A stretch of DNA of 64,000 nt, from positions 14,509,501 to 14,573,500 of the forward strand of contig NC_064447.1 of assembly GCF_023343835.1 (NCBI RefSeq), written 5' to 3'. The position numbers were made by a program, and so were the translations under genes. Under the pieces are notes generated by a model, which did no database searches, was not told where the DNA came from, and saw nothing but the letters and a program-made list of their open reading frames with translations. This document shows, piece after piece, positions 1 to 34,588 of the stretch. Origin of the DNA: Lagopus muta (lineage: Eukaryota; Chordata; Aves; Galliformes; Phasianidae). Each line of letters opens with the position of its first letter. Within the stretch, counting starts at the first letter, position 1.

Positions 1-903
1 CCTTTTTAGTGTTTTCTTTTTTCTAGTTGCTATTGTCATTGTTTTCAATGGTAAGCTAAAGTCATGGACCTACTTATCTGTAAGAGTCAACAGTAGAAGT
101 AGAAGTAGAAAATGCTTACAGCTTTAACAGGATTCTCTTTAGAAACTAAGCTCTGAGCTTTTTTTTTCCTCCTCTGTTCCAAAGAGATCGTTTAATTTTC
201 TTGCAGCCAAAGTCTTAATCACAAAAGGTCACCTGGGTCTCTTCTTTCTACATAGTTAAAGCAGGCTATAGTTTGAGCCCTTCAGCCTGTTTATTTTCAT
301 GTAGTTGAGGCAGTGTGCAGTTTAAAAAAGAAATGTGTATGCATATTGTTTTCTCTACCAAGTATAAGATGTGGGGTAGTGGATAAGGTTGTCATGTCAA
401 ATGAAGCAAAGCTGACATTTCAGAAATTTCTTGCACTTTTTTGAGAAGAAACTTCCTTGTACAGCATCTGGCACAAAAGGTTCCCTGCTTGAGAAGCCAT
501 GTCACACCCATAACTATTGTATATTAATTACAGCCATAGGGAGTATTTTGACATTTGTTGTAAAGGCTGTAAATTAAAAGGTAAGCAACTGACAGGTTAC
601 TCTAATCTTGGGTAGTTTACATTTGGATACCAAGTTGTGAGAAGCTCCTGTAGTATTATCTTCTGATCATTTCAAGATGTTGCTGAAGGCTGTATTAAGT
701 GTTGAGAACAGAAAAATGAGAGGAGGGGCTGCCCTGAAAGAATGGAAGGGTCTGTGGGCAGGTAGAGAGCAACAAGTAGGCAGATTGGGCTTGTGCTTGT
801 TCTTGGCTGCTCTCTGCTGACATCTGGGACTGTGCTTTTCACATGCTATCATTGATTTATCTGTGCCTGGAAGCGTGACTAACTTCTAACATACTTTTCA
901 CAG
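1..903 (+). other. PARN intron (3' part)
   Basis: AT-rich intronic sequence upstream of the first visible PARN exon. I see no repeat family, exon or RNA gene in it. The open frame at 667-852 on the minus strand has no recognisable content. Confidence 0.7.
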
Positions 904-23882
<22,979 letters not shown>

Positions 23883-24775
23883 GAAATAACTGCCTTAACA
23901 AGTGGAATTGACTGAAAGCAGTTGTGAGAATACACCTCCTGGAAGCCATAATTTATTTAACTGAAGTGGTGTTAACAAATCAGTATGTGTCCTGAAAACC
24001 AGTTTAATTATTTTAAACTGTTTACTGAACAATCACTGTCAATTTTACTTCTGTGTATATTGACTAGTATATGATCTTGTTGTTGATCAAGTGAAATCCT
24101 TGCTGTTGTTAATTATGTTAGATTTAAGAAGCAAGACTAGATGTATTTCAGTCATCCACTTTGGCATGTTGGCTATGAAATGTACAAAAAGACCTGGCAG
24201 TCTATCATTTTGTGCTAGACTGTTTCCTGTGCTTGAGGGAAGTTACCACAAATCTCCTAATCTTTAGATATTTTTTCAGGCAACATCAGAGTGCTCAGAA
24301 CTCTTGATACAGGTAGAACTGCAGTTTCACATATTGCTTTTTACCTGTTACTATCCGGAAATCATTTTTTAGTTTTCCATTCTTTACTTCACTCCCAGTG
24401 CAGCCAGCTTCATCTGAATACCAGCTTTACAGATACCCTGTCTTTTCCAAAAATATAATTTATGTGCTCCTTAAATATGAATTTCATGGTGGGAGGTAGT
24501 TTTTTTTCTTTGTTTTCACATCTGCTGCTGTTTTCACCCCTACGTCCCTATCTATTTCTTCCCTGCTTCTTCCCCATCTTGTGGGGTTTTTGTTAAAAAT
24601 GTTTTTTGGTACCTGTGACAAACCTGCTAACTGTACCAGCCCTCTATTTGTTTAAAAAAGATCTGCATTGGTAGATTTCAGAAAATGTTTGATATTTAAC
24701 ATTTTTGTATCATGGAAATAGAAACAAAAGATGTATTTCCATAAAATGAAAATTAAAGAAATTTTCTTAGGAAGT
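23883..24775 (+). other. PARN: PARN 3' UTR, probable extent
   Basis: AT-rich sequence after the stop. The first convincing polyadenylation signal is ATTAAA at 24752-24757, followed about 20 nt later by a GT-rich stretch (gtggtttgctttt) that could be the downstream element. An AATAAA at 25683-25688 would give a longer UTR. The exact end is inferred from these signals only. Confidence 0.55.
24752..24757 (+). terminator. Candidate PARN poly(A) signal ATTAAA
   Basis: ATTAAA, the second most common vertebrate hexamer, lies 870 nt after the PARN stop with a G/T-rich stretch downstream. No transcript data are available here to confirm use. Confidence 0.5.
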
Positions 24776-24779
24776 GGTT

Positions 24780-27700
24780 TGCTTTTATGTACTGGCTCCT
24801 GAAATATATTTTTGTGCTCTTATTTTGCTCTTCCTAACACTATTTTTTAAAATTATTTTTAAGTCTTCATACAGTTTTCAGTCTGTATCAGGCAGACCCT
24901 CTGGGTCTATGGACTGACTGCTTTCAAGATATTTGTGAAATGTAATGAAGAAAAGCCAAGTCTGAAAAAAAGTTTGCTATGCATTTCCCTTGGAAAAAAG
25001 AATGAGGGTTCTGCAAATCAGCAAGTTGAAAACCGTTTCTATGGAAAAGTGGAATATTAAGAAAGTTACATCAGACTGTACTTACAGTGTGAACCATTGT
25101 CATTTTAACAGTGCAGCAACCTGCTTGAAGGTATGCCAAAATGTGTGGCTTTTTAAGTGATTGCAAGAACTATCTTGAATCTTGGATTTGTTTTGCAAAA
25201 GGGAAAAGGATTTAAATCCCTCAAACGTGAAATGTCTAACTTCTAATCTTGGAGTACTGCTGGAATTAGTGCACCTAAGGTTTGTTGTTATTGTTGGTTT
25301 GTTTAGTAGCAGCCGTAGCATCATATTATTGCACTGAAACGTGGGACAGAAGACAGTGTTATTAGTGATGCTACGGGAAATTATCAACAGAACTCTTCTG
25401 ATCCAGAGTGTATGTAGCAGCATGGGAACTTGTCTTCATTTCATTACAATATAGAGGCTTAAATCCTTTCCAGATTATTATTTTTGTATGAAGAGTAGGG
25501 TGGGTGTATATTTCTCTAAGTTACTGTATCCACTATTTCCAGTCTTCTTCCTGCTCTGAATTTTGGAGAGCAGGATGTTGTTTATCTCCAGCTATACTTA
25601 GTACCTCTTAGGAAAATAGCGCTGTTCTGTTTTCTAGTCATTGCGTAGCCTTTGATTTTACCAGATAATACCTACTTACACTAATAAAATGAGATGGGGT
25701 TGGGACTGTGATATCAGTAGCACTAATTTTGGGTGGAGAGTTGTCAGGGGTAGATGCTGCTGTAAAGAGGAAACGACCTTTTGTGCACCTCACTATAAAT
25801 GAAAGCACTAATTCTAGCAGAGGAGGAATGTGGCTTCCTAAATGTGATGCACATTTGTTTCCTGATGCAAGTTTAAAATACGTGCCTGCAGTTTGCACCT
25901 TTTTTTCCAAGAACACAAAGTTGTCATCACCAGTCTGCGGCCGCAGCGCCTCTCGGGCTGTGCGCTGTGTGACAGGAGGGTCGGGCACCTGGGGCGGCTG
26001 TGTGGTGCTGCTGGGGCAGCAGTGAGGTATGGACAGGCTGTTTTGGCCTCGTAAACTCAGGCATATATACCATGCTTGGATAGAATTACTGAGGTTTTTT
26101 TTTTTTTCCCCTCTTCATTCCTTTTTGTCCTCAGGGGAAGTGGGGAGTAAACCCCATGGATGCTATTTAATTTTGATGCTCTTCCTTTGTTTTCTGTTTG
26201 AGGAAGCAGCAGTGGCTTTACCTGGTTCTGTGTGCTGCACAATTGCCCTAATCAGGGCCAGAACAACTTCCGGCAGGAGGAGACCTCCACTGTGCTTGGC
26301 GCTGGGGGCCTCAGGGCACCCGGCCTCCATCTTCCCTCAGGGTGGGGGCGCCCTCAGCCCCGCCGGTGGGCGGTGGGCGCAGGAGCAGCGCTGCGTGCAG
26401 CCAGGGACGAGGTGAGTGCCCAGCAGCCTTAACGGCTTGTTTTTCTGCTCTTCAGTGGCGTAAAATAGCCGTTGTTACCTTGCTGATGGTTGTGCTGAAG
26501 TGAAAGGCTTTTCCTTCAGCAGACGGCAGGCGCTGCAGCGGAGCCGTGGTGCTCTGTGCTTGTGCTGAGGCGAGGACTGGCGGCTCCTCACTGCAGGCGG
26601 TGGGGATGGGCGCAGTGAGAGTGGCAGCGTGTGGCTCTCGGGTGTTACCTGCAGCTGGCGTTGGTGGAAGCAGAAATTCAATTGGGAAAACGAGGGAATT
26701 TTGTGATTAAAAGAGGAGAACTTGGGAGCATAGACCTGAGTGAGAGAAGTAAGGAAAACCTCTCCATGGGGGAATAAAGTAGGAGGGCTGGAATGTGTTT
26801 ATTTGACTGAAGTTTAAACTTGACAGTGACCAGTTATCAATAACACTTGAGCACTTCATTGTCTGAATTGAAAATAATGTTAAAATTGTACTTCAATTCA
26901 TTGTATGCAAAAGTATCTCAAGCATCTCTGGGATGAGGGGTGGCTTGGACCAGAAAGCACAGGTGTGACAGCGTGCGGCATGGTTGGTTCTGGTGGATGA
27001 GAGAAGCGCCTGTGAAGGGTATGGCGTAGCACTGAGTAGAAAAGAACAGCACGGGTGTCCCTGCAGCGTGGATGAGAAGAGGGGCAGATGATTGGATGAG
27101 GCCTGAGGGAGAATGAGTATCCCAGGTAATGTTAACGTTGCTGGTTGAGCAGCAACCTATGCATGCACTCAGCTCTGATCTTGTTTTGGGATAAAAACAA
27201 AACGCTTCAGATGATTTAGATGGAATACTAAATTATTTATCCACCCAGTGGAGAAAGGAAAAGAGAGGTAGAAAGCTAAAGCATAGTGATTTTTGAAAAA
27301 AATAGTGGTGTTAACCCCTTTCTTTCTTTAAGCCTTTGAGTTCTGTCTTGGTGCCAAGATGATGTCTAGTCTCCCAGATGTACCCTGTGTCTTTAAATCG
27401 TGATAAATGTGACACAGGTAAAATGTTCTCTGCCCTTCAGCTTCAGGGCATACATGAGAGTACTGTTGGTAATCAAGAGGTCTTGGCTTCTAAGTCTGTA
27501 GACTATTGCCAGCTGAGCAGGTGTGCATAGTAAAGAAGATTCCTTAAGATTCTCCACAATACACTAGTAAATAAATATGCAATTGCTTGTCTATTTCTGG
27601 TGCTTTTATGGCTTTGAACTTAAACTGACTGACTTCTCCTGTGTGTTTCACGGAAGTAGTGCCTCACCATAGCTGGTTCAGGAGCTGGTGGGCTTGATGG

Positions 27701-28963
27701 GAATTTATAGGGTAATTAAAATGTTCTTTTTTTGCTTTAATAGCTGTATGTGAAATTTCTTTTAAAAATAAACAGCCATGCACGTGACGATCATGGGTGG
27801 ATCACAGCTCAAAACGATGGAATGATTTATTCATAAATATGATGGAGAAAACATTTAATGAAATGAAAAAGTTAGACTTCCCCACTGTTAGAATCATTTC
27901 TTAAAAGCAAGCAATTTCCTGGTTTATGACTAGAATCACCCTGTGTGATCTGATTGCTATTAGAATGTAATTGAATGTGAAAATTTGGAGGTTGGGACTG
28001 TGGCTAGTGTTTCATCCTAATTTATGTTCTGCTTACAACCCATCAAACAATTGACAAGATAACTGTTTTCAAGGTGATTACTTTGAAATCAGTCTTTGAG
28101 GCTCAATTGAGAACGTGGCTGATTTCCTTTTGGGTATATGGTATAACAGCCTGAAGGACAACAATATATTGACAAAATTCATAGTTTTCTCAAGTTTACG
28201 TAGAGTTCCTGACTTGAAGGCTGAAGAGCCTCTTGTTTTCTTTTTAGTAATTGTTTTATTTAATAAAATTTTAAAAATACACAAAGATAGCAGTAGCAGT
28301 GAAAAATTGTTTAGCTGCAACAGTGTATCTGTGCACATCTAATATTTCCTAAATAAAACTAAAAATAGTTGTGCAAATAAGACTTCATATAGGGAGTGCT
28401 CAGTTATGCTCAGGAATTGTCAACATTGAAAGTGAAATGAGATCAGAAAATGAAGAATAAAGGTGTTCTCATGTTTTGTGTTAATGCTACCTGTGGCTGT
28501 TTTCTGTGGGCCTGGTTGTATTGCAAGGCCTGTTCTGAAAACATCCACAAAACTGTTTTGGCTATCTCTACATGTATTTGATGACTGCTTTTGAGTGGAT
28601 GTCTGATAGTGGCAGGAGGAATAAGGCCAAAGCGAGGCGTGTCAGTGCTGTTGGAAAGCAAACAGTCCGTGATGGTTTTGGTCTGACGGGGGAAGCGGCA
28701 GAAACCTGTGGGCAGAGCCAGCAGGAGGCTGAGCTTCATCTGGTGCTTGAAGCAAGATAAGTGCTACCAGAGTGACTTCACACTCAGAAAACTGTCTTTT
28801 TTTAAAAATGCTAAACTAAATTTGCCTTTTAGATATTTAGACTTGTGTATGACATAACAGCTGTTTTGTCTATGGAGACACAAATTGCATTAAAACTTCA
28901 CACTGTCTACTCTAGGAAAAACAGAAAGGTGAAAAAAATTTATGTGGTGATGTGTAAATACAG
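24780..28963. other. Intergenic DNA after PARN
   Basis: AT-rich except for the GC-rich island at 25.9-26.7 kb. It contains an AATAAA at 25683 that could end a long PARN UTR. The antisense open frames at 25100-25423 and 25638-25988 have no recognisable content. No repeat family was recognised. Confidence 0.6.
25920..26660. promoter_or_regulatory. Small GC-rich, CpG-containing island downstream of PARN
   Basis: A clear jump in G+C and CpG against the AT-rich flanks (gcggccgcagcgcctctcgg; gccccgccggtgggcggtgg). Open frames in several frames here reflect low stop frequency in GC-rich DNA. A donor-like GACGAG|gtgagt is at 26411/26412 on the plus strand. It could be the promoter or first exon of an unannotated lncRNA, or simply a GC-rich relic. 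I recognise no gene. Confidence 0.4.
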
Positions 28964-29042
28964 AAAAGCTAATGAGCATAGAGGTTTTTTCTCATCTGCT
29001 GTGTTAGCAGATGAGAAAAAACCTCTATGCTCATTAGCTTTT
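28964..29042. repeat. Perfect 37-bp inverted repeat with a 5-nt loop
   Basis: The arm 28964-29000 (starting aaaagctaatgagcatagag) is the exact reverse complement of 29006-29042, around the loop gtgtt. The base pairs just outside the arms do not match, so the repeat is sharply bounded. Transcribed from either strand it would give a perfect 37-bp stem. It has no TA or other evident target duplication. It could be a recent template-switch mutation, a hairpin-RNA locus, or an assembly fold-back. Confidence 0.95.
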
Positions 29043-32000
29043 GCATTTTTTCCATTGCTACTCTTGCTCTGTATGCCGTGAACTAATGGACATAAGCTTA
29101 CCACATTGTTTAGAAGAGCGTTACTGACTTCTATCCACACTTGAAATAAAAAACCATTAGACACAGTTTTCAAACCTTGCAGTGCAAGGTGGCAAACTGA
29201 TATGGTGCTGCCACATTCCAGTCTTTTCTTCTATGGAAAATGAATCGGCATGAATGATCCTAAGAGGAAATCCAAACTATGCCACTGATCCCTCTGGGTG
29301 AGTGGATCCATCTTAACGTGCTCTGACTGGCTGTTAGATAACTGAAATTAGTACTGGAAACTGGAATGGAAGAAATGGCTAATATAAATAAGTGAAAGCA
29401 CCCACAATCATAGATACGCAGTATCTGCTTAACAATAAAACCAAAGCAGACACTTAAGAACCCTCATAAAATTCCAGGGATCCAAACTAAAGAATACGCA
29501 GCTCACATAGCTGAGTTGAAGATACAGAGTTCTTTACTTATATTTCATTGGAAGAAAGTAATGGCATAGTGTTTAAATAATACCATACCGTGTTCAAAAA
29601 CAAGGTTTCCAAACTCCTCCCTCCTCCCCCCCATTTCCTGTAGTTCGAGCCCTGTTTAAATCACTGTAAATCTGCTTGGCACTTACTGTGCTCAGCCCTG
29701 CCAGCTCATGCACTGCTCTAGATCCAGCTCGCTCTCCGTGCCAGCTGCCTCGCACCTTCCATGCTCTTAAAGAGTTGTTTTGAAGCACGGAGTTGACTGG
29801 AGCTACAAATGTATGCCTGGGGAGGTCAGGCGGCTGCACACTTCCCTTGTACGTTACAGATTCCTTAGCTTGGAAGTCAAAAAGCTGCTAGAAATCATTT
29901 GTCTGAAACTACAGTAATTCCGCATAGATTGATTTGTCTGTATTCCACTCTGCGATGAGGTGCGTGGTATGGTAGTTAGTGGGAATCTGCAAGCATTTTG
30001 AGCTGTGTTCTTATTGCATACGTGTATCCCGTATCTCATAGCGAATGTTAATAATGACTTTTTCTTCTCACGTAGTTCATCTGTATGTCCACAGGTTACG
30101 ATTATATTCTCACATGTAATAGCATGCAGTAGCGTTTGAGGGATTCCCTACTTACCTTCACACTGTTTTTAGTTCTTCCAACACAATCTGATCCTCACAG
30201 GTCAGAAGTCGTCTTTGGCTACTGGAAGGATGTGCGTGAGCTTTGGATGGGACACATTAATAAAAGTGGTGTCTTCTGAATATTGTCACAGTTCAGAGTG
30301 CATATGAAGATCTGAATGATGGGATTGGTAGAGATCTCGTGGCCAAGCATGTTTGATTATTTATTGATTTTTCTCCCAGTGGTGATGGAATGTTGTGAGG
30401 TTTTCTATTTATGAAAAATCAGTCCAATCTCAGAGAAGGATTTTTTTCCCCGGGGTACTTACACTTAATTATGTTGGATTTAAAAACTCCTTTCATTTTT
30501 ATATTGCTGTAGCAAAGCTCATGTAAGAGCTCATCAAACTAATATTTTCTTTAGTTTAGACTGAATTTTTATCAAAGTCAGAGAGTCCAAACATGCTTTC
30601 TTCCTGACAGATCAAATTCTTCTGACTTTCACTTATTATTTATACAACCTTCCAGGGTATATCTCAGAACATTGACTTATGAAGGTTTGGTCATTGCATA
30701 GAATGAAGCTCAGCCACCCAAACCCACGTGGGTTTTCAGTGTTTGTGTTTTTAGTGAGCGTGAATTTAATACTTAGCTGCAGATTCCAGTGAACCTGGAG
30801 AGATTTATGGCGTTACGAGGGAAGCCCTACAGCCCTTGACGCAGCGTGTTGCTCCAGTAATTTTTCTGGCACTTCCATTTATGTTGTTGCTTTTTTTTTT
30901 CCAGCTTTTCATAAAATCGTATCACAGAGAGCTTCACATTTTCCTGACAAATAAAAACAAGAATTTAAAGACTTTCCTCTATCTGTGGGGTGGACCAGTG
31001 GTAGTCCTTAACCTGACTGATGCTGTAGACAATTTGTACTGCTGCAAAGTTAGAAGAGAATAGTGCTCTCGACCTGTATGTTTCATTAGTGCAATATGAA
31101 TGTATTATTTTGCTCTGTTTTTCTTCCCTATAAGCCACCTAAAAGGAACAGGCAATGAACTGCTAAAAGGGAGGATGAATGATACATTGTAAGGAAAGAG
31201 GCTCTGTGCCAAATTCCACACATGTACACTGCCAGCATTTATTCACAATGTTGGCAAAATGGAAAACACTTCTGAGCTGCTCTGTTATTTATAAGGCAGA
31301 TAACTCTTTTCTTTTTCCTGGTAGGAGACAGCATTAGATAATCTGACTCCTGTCACTGTCAGGTTAGTCATGGATCTCAATTGTGACCTTGTGCAACTCA
31401 CTTTAACCTGTCTGTCTCCAGCTTCATCTGTAATGAGGAAGTAATAGTTATGTATCTCAGATTATTACTCTGACACTAAGGCTTTATTACATTAAAAAAA
31501 AAGCCATTATTTATGTGAATCTAATTTAGCCCCATCAACAAAGTGCTCTTTCACTTGAGTTGACAATTTTCAAACAAAATTGCTGTACTTACATTGATGG
31601 GCACATGAACTCATCAGCTAAAACTCATACAGTTAAAAAATTCTCAGGCATCAAATGATTGACCAGGTTTCAGAAAGTGAAGAATGCCAACAGATGTGCA
31701 AAAGAGCATTAGAAATAAAAATCACTGAGAGTTGATTTAAAGCCTTCTAGTGTTATGTCAGTGTACATTTGAGTATAACATGTAACATATTTCTTGCATA
31801 TGAGGAATGTTACTGAGAATGAAATGAATTTGAATCTTTAGATTGCAGGATTCATATGTTGGCAGTTGGTCCAAACATCTAAATATTCTGAATAAAGATT
31901 CCTAGAAATTATGGTGCTGCCCCCAACATCCAGGTGGGCCTGGGACAATTCAGCTAATTCTGAGTATGGTGGCAATTCTTTAAACAAAAAAGCAAGGAAA

Positions 32001-32295
32001 GTAAAGCCTGTTAGGCCATGAAAGCCAAATAACCACAGGGCACGATGAATGCCAATGCCATTTCTGCTCAGCACTGAAGTTTTTAAGATACCTTTGTTTA
32101 AGAAACCATGAAACCTAGAAGATAATCTTTGACCAATTCTTGGTTTGTGGAATGATTTAGGTTAATAATACATTAACTATTAAAAAAAAAAAACAAAAAA
32201 ACTTAGAGCAGCAACCTTTTGTATTCATAGTGCAAATGTAGTGAATTGATGTTTATCTTCAATAAAGCCAGAGACCAGTGCTCTGTATTCTTCTT

Positions 32296-32349
32296 AAAAA
32301 AAAAAAAAAAAAAAAAAAGTCTGGCTTTTTTTTTTTTTTTTTTTTTTTT
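32296..32349. repeat. A23 - 7 nt - T24 homopolymer palindrome
   Basis: 23 A, then gtctggc, then 24 T. The two runs can pair into an A:T hairpin. Its origin may be slippage, or two poly(A) tails inserted head to head. No retropseudogene body was recognised at either side. Confidence 0.9.
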
Positions 32350-34567
32350 CTTCTTTGAAATAGTGAGAATAACCTAAAGGCCTGGAATGGAGATTTGGTG
32401 TTGACAGGAAATTGGCCTTCCTGTTGAGCATGTGCTTTTTGTTATTTCTGTGAAAAATCTACCTATTTAACCAAGTTTTAACCCCTTCAGACATAATTCC
32501 TGGTAGCATCTGTCAATGCTAGTTGTTACTAGCAAAATCTTGGGGCATTCCATTGCTTAATTAGTCTTCTAGCTGCTCTCTGCCCAGGTTGGATGCATAC
32601 CTGCCCCACAGAGCTTTGGGGTATGCCCTGTCTCCTTAACATGACTACATTTTAGGTCACTTTTAAAGTAGACCTTTGGTGCAGGAAATTCAGCTATATA
32701 TCTCTGCCTGTTTTGGAAGGTTATTCATCTTAACTCCCCTGGCTTGGGACATCTGTCCATTTCACTTGCTTGGACTTAGGGATAGTAAGAAACAAGTAGA
32801 AAAAAAAATAACATCTTTAAACAATTAGAGCTGTTTCTGAAGTGTTTGACCACAGATGTAGAGCCCAAGTAGGTGAATTACCTGGCAAGCTGGTTAGGGT
32901 TCACTGTATGCATCTGCCCTGCCTCTCTGCTGGCAGCTCCTGGCCCGTAACAAGGCTACAGAACGCACGGAATGCTGGCATGGTGGTCATGGCAGTTCAC
33001 AGCTCTGGATGTTAAAATTTAACAAATAGGCAGCACTTTAATTTCACATGCTCAGCAGTGAACCACTGGGTTTTTTCTGCTCCTGTTTTGTTCTTAGGAA
33101 ATAGCATGAATAATTATGGACGCAAACTGTAGATGTGGCTGGTAGGGAAGGAGTACAGTGTGTAAAAGGTTGGCTTTCTTTGATGTAAGTAGCAGTTAAG
33201 GGCTGTAAAGAATTTGCAGATACTGAGCCTTTCCAGCTGCTATTAAGAGAGTTACAAAACACACTCTGTTTTTGTTTCTCTGTTTATATTGGTTTAAGGA
33301 CCGTGATCTGTCAATGGGACTCTGCAAACTGCTGAAATTTGAATTAACTTTCTACGTAACAGCTTTACATTCAAACAACCTCCTGTGAGTTACAATAAAG
33401 TAGCTGTATACCAAATTATCTTCAAGGTCTTAGCACCTGAATATTTGTAAGGATTTGAACTTACATAAATGACACAAGATTAAATTAACATTACAAAGTC
33501 GAATGCAGATATTAGGGAGAGATTTCTAGAATCATCTCCCCCCCATCCAGCTCTTCTCCACAGTTCTGTAGTTACCTGCAGTAAGTCCCTAAGTCATCTA
33601 CAAATATGTTCTTTCTTCAAAAATAGCCATCCCACGTACAGGCAGTGCCTGCTTGGAAAGGATCTGTCTCTCCAGCACAGAACTGTCACTGAAGGGATTC
33701 TGGGCTCCTTCCTGGGCTTGTTTCTGGCTGCACTGACCCTAAGGCAGCAGAACGGGCACACAACAGCTATTTCAATTCCATATATTCCCATATATATTCC
33801 CAGTACAGAAAAAGTGTCCTTACAGAAGCAGAGTGCTTGTCCTCATGCTTTTCAGGAAATACTGTGCAGTTATTTGAGCATCAAAAAACTAACATTAGAT
33901 CAACAAATTTGTTTCACCAAAAAACTGGGCAGGAAGGTTGTCAGTGCCATGAATGATCTCCTTATCGAAGTCAGGTTTGCTATCTGAAATTATCGTTCCA
34001 AACTCCAGATTGCCAAATTCCATTTTAGCAATCCAGAATTTAATTTCAGCAATGTGGAGTTTGTCCCTTTCATTTCTGAAGCCAGATCAGAAGGAATTAT
34101 CTGTCATTTTTCTTAACAAAAAATCCTTCTGAGAAAATCTTCTTTCTTCCAGAATTCCATTTGTTTTGATACTTTGCCTTTCAGAAATGTAATTTCTTTT
34201 GGGGAAGCACTTTTTAAAATTCCCACCAGTACAGTTGTATCAATCATAGTCATGCTTTCATAACCATATTGTAATGGAATAGGGAAATGGTGGTAACCAC
34301 AGATTGAAAAGTTATACAACTCAAGTTGTGCACAAGGCCTGCTGATTATCTGCCATAGCTTCATACTGCCAGAGCACTGAATACAGACATTGCAGCAGGA
34401 GACACAAAACTGCTTTTTACAGAATAGGTGGTGCGTATCACCTTACATATTCCTGACATGCATCTCCCAGATATAACGGAGAACCAAAATGAGAGAGGGT
34501 GGAGGGGAAACAGCAATGTTCTTTAAAATGAAAGAGTGGAGTTTTCTTTTTAAAAAGATGAGAAGTG

Positions 34568-34588
34568 TAATAATAATAATAATAATAA
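34568..34588. repeat. (TAA)n microsatellite
   Basis: About seven TAA units in intergenic DNA. A simple sequence repeat with no associated feature. Confidence 0.9.
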
